The position numbers were made by a program, and so were the translations under genes. A DNA stretch of 64,000 nt. Source: Sulfurimonas gotlandica GD1. GTDB taxonomy: Bacteria > Campylobacterota > Campylobacteria > Campylobacterales > Sulfurimonadaceae. Location of the stretch: contig NZ_AFRZ01000001.1 of the NCBI RefSeq assembly GCF_000242915.1, positions 620,001 through 684,000 on the forward strand, given 5' to 3'. Position 1 is the stretch's first letter; every line of letters starts with the position of its first letter. Positions 63,418 to 64,000 of this stretch are shown here, in pieces. A model generated the notes under the pieces. The model ran no database searches. It had not been told where the DNA came from and was given only the letters and a program-made list of their open reading frames with translations.

Positions 63418-64000
63418 ATGCTAAAAAATATTGAAACGTTTAAAAACAATAAACCATTATTATTTGATTTACTCATTGGTCTCGTAACTGCACTCCTCTT
63501 TAGCGCATTTATATATTTAGAACACTGGGGAATCACTCTAAAACTCTTCAACACTATCTTTGGTGTTGCTGCCTTAGGATTACTATTATACATTCCTAAA
63601 AGAGCTATATTGGTGGCTGGTTTCTTTATTGGACTCTTATGGTTTTACTGGATTGGTTATAGTTTTAAATATAATGGTGTTGGATATTTAACTCCTTTTA
63701 TTACTCTATCATTTGCCATTATTTATATGTTGTTTTTTGGTGTTTTAGCACTAAGCAACAAAGTATATGTCAGAGCTCTTTTACTATTTTCTCTTAGTTT
63801 TTTTGAACCCTTTGATTGGAACTGGCTGCAAATTGAACTATTATTTGTAGATAGTTATATTGGTCTGTTTAAATACCAACTATTCTTCGTTTTGGCAGCT
63901 CTTACACTTCCTAATTATTTAAAATTTAAATACAAAGATGCTTCTATACTCCTGCTCCTCCTCGCATTAAATTTTAGCCCTAGTATAGAAAAAGAAGCTC
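63418..64000 (+). CDS. lnt: Apolipoprotein N-acyltransferase Lnt (3' end missing)
   Basis: Adds the third acyl chain to lipoproteins in the inner membrane. The frame is open from ATG 63418 to the window end, about 194 codons, without a stop. The visible part is the hydrophobic N-terminal domain with about six helices (LLIGLVTALLFSAFIYLEHWG, GFFIGLLWFYWIGYSF, LTPFITLSFAIIYMLFFGVL). GFFIGLLWFYWIGY is the usual Lnt signature. The catalytic nitrilase domain lies beyond the window. Divergent from yajC. Confidence 0.88.
   Translation, partial: MLKNIETFKNNKPLLFDLLIGLVTALLFSAFIYLEHWGITLKLFNTIFGVAALGLLLYIPKRAILVAGFFIGLLWFYWIGYSFKYNGVGYLTPFITLSFAIIYMLFFGVLALSNKVYVRALLLFSLSFFEPFDWNWLQIELLFVDSYIGLFKYQLFFVLAALTLPNYLKFKYKDASILLLLLALNFSPSIEKEA

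Overview
The window looks like chromosomal DNA of a Campylobacterota (epsilonproteobacterial) species close to Sulfurimonas. The grounds are the napAGHBFLD gene order, a CheA with a fused receiver domain next to cheV and cheW, the AT-rich tightly overlapping gene layout, and a block from mfd to yajC that follows the order I remember from Helicobacter pylori (HP1541-HP1551). I see no rRNA, tRNA, insertion sequence, integrase or CRISPR array. No gap between genes exceeds 300 bases.

Region by region: 1-7300 (+) is the periplasmic nitrate reductase operon, with napA cut by the window edge and two unrecognised small genes behind napD. 7320-11964 (-) holds an aminopeptidase P and an Mla/MCE-type lipid transport operon. 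11997-15839 (-) is cheV-cheAY-cheW, followed by an LpxH-like phosphoesterase, argC and greA up to 18075. 18124-23016 (-) is an accessory stretch: a DUF4384/LPP20-like protein, a caspase-like gene broken by several frameshifts, two DUF1566 segments from a duplication, small unknowns and an outer-membrane barrel; tcdA and surE follow. 24534-26230 (+) encodes an unknown protein and an unusually truncated MCP-like protein. 26234-31664 (-) is a tripartite RND efflux operon facing a MarR regulator across an operator-like inverted repeat. 32379-39269 carries rho, murI, a CheX-type protein, an EAL-CBS-GGDEF protein and dnaX. 39274-44944 (-) holds a small HTH protein and two two-component systems; the first has a Pho-box-like direct repeat upstream. 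45507-63335 (-) is the mfd/ccmA/csd/folC/lptE/leuS/secFD/yajC block. It is interrupted by a diguanylate cyclase and by a secreted TPR-CHAT protease-like protein with a lipoprotein partner. The window ends inside lnt (+).

How the genes fit together: the nap operon supplies nitrate respiration. The chemotaxis genes, the truncated MCP and the CheX protein point to chemotactic signalling. Envelope upkeep is covered by Mla, LptE, Sec, Lnt, bactofilin and M23 peptidase genes. The least explained content is two exported clan-CD protease-like loci, one caspase-like (disrupted) and one CHAT. Each sits with envelope or lipoprotein partners of unknown role.

Several starts were moved from the longest possible frame to codons supported by a ribosome binding site: mlaD TTG 10158, argC TTG 17591, dnaX GTG 37512, the 62-residue protein at 56956, and secD 63085. 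Non-ATG starts are common, including four TTG starts in a row from leuS to folC.
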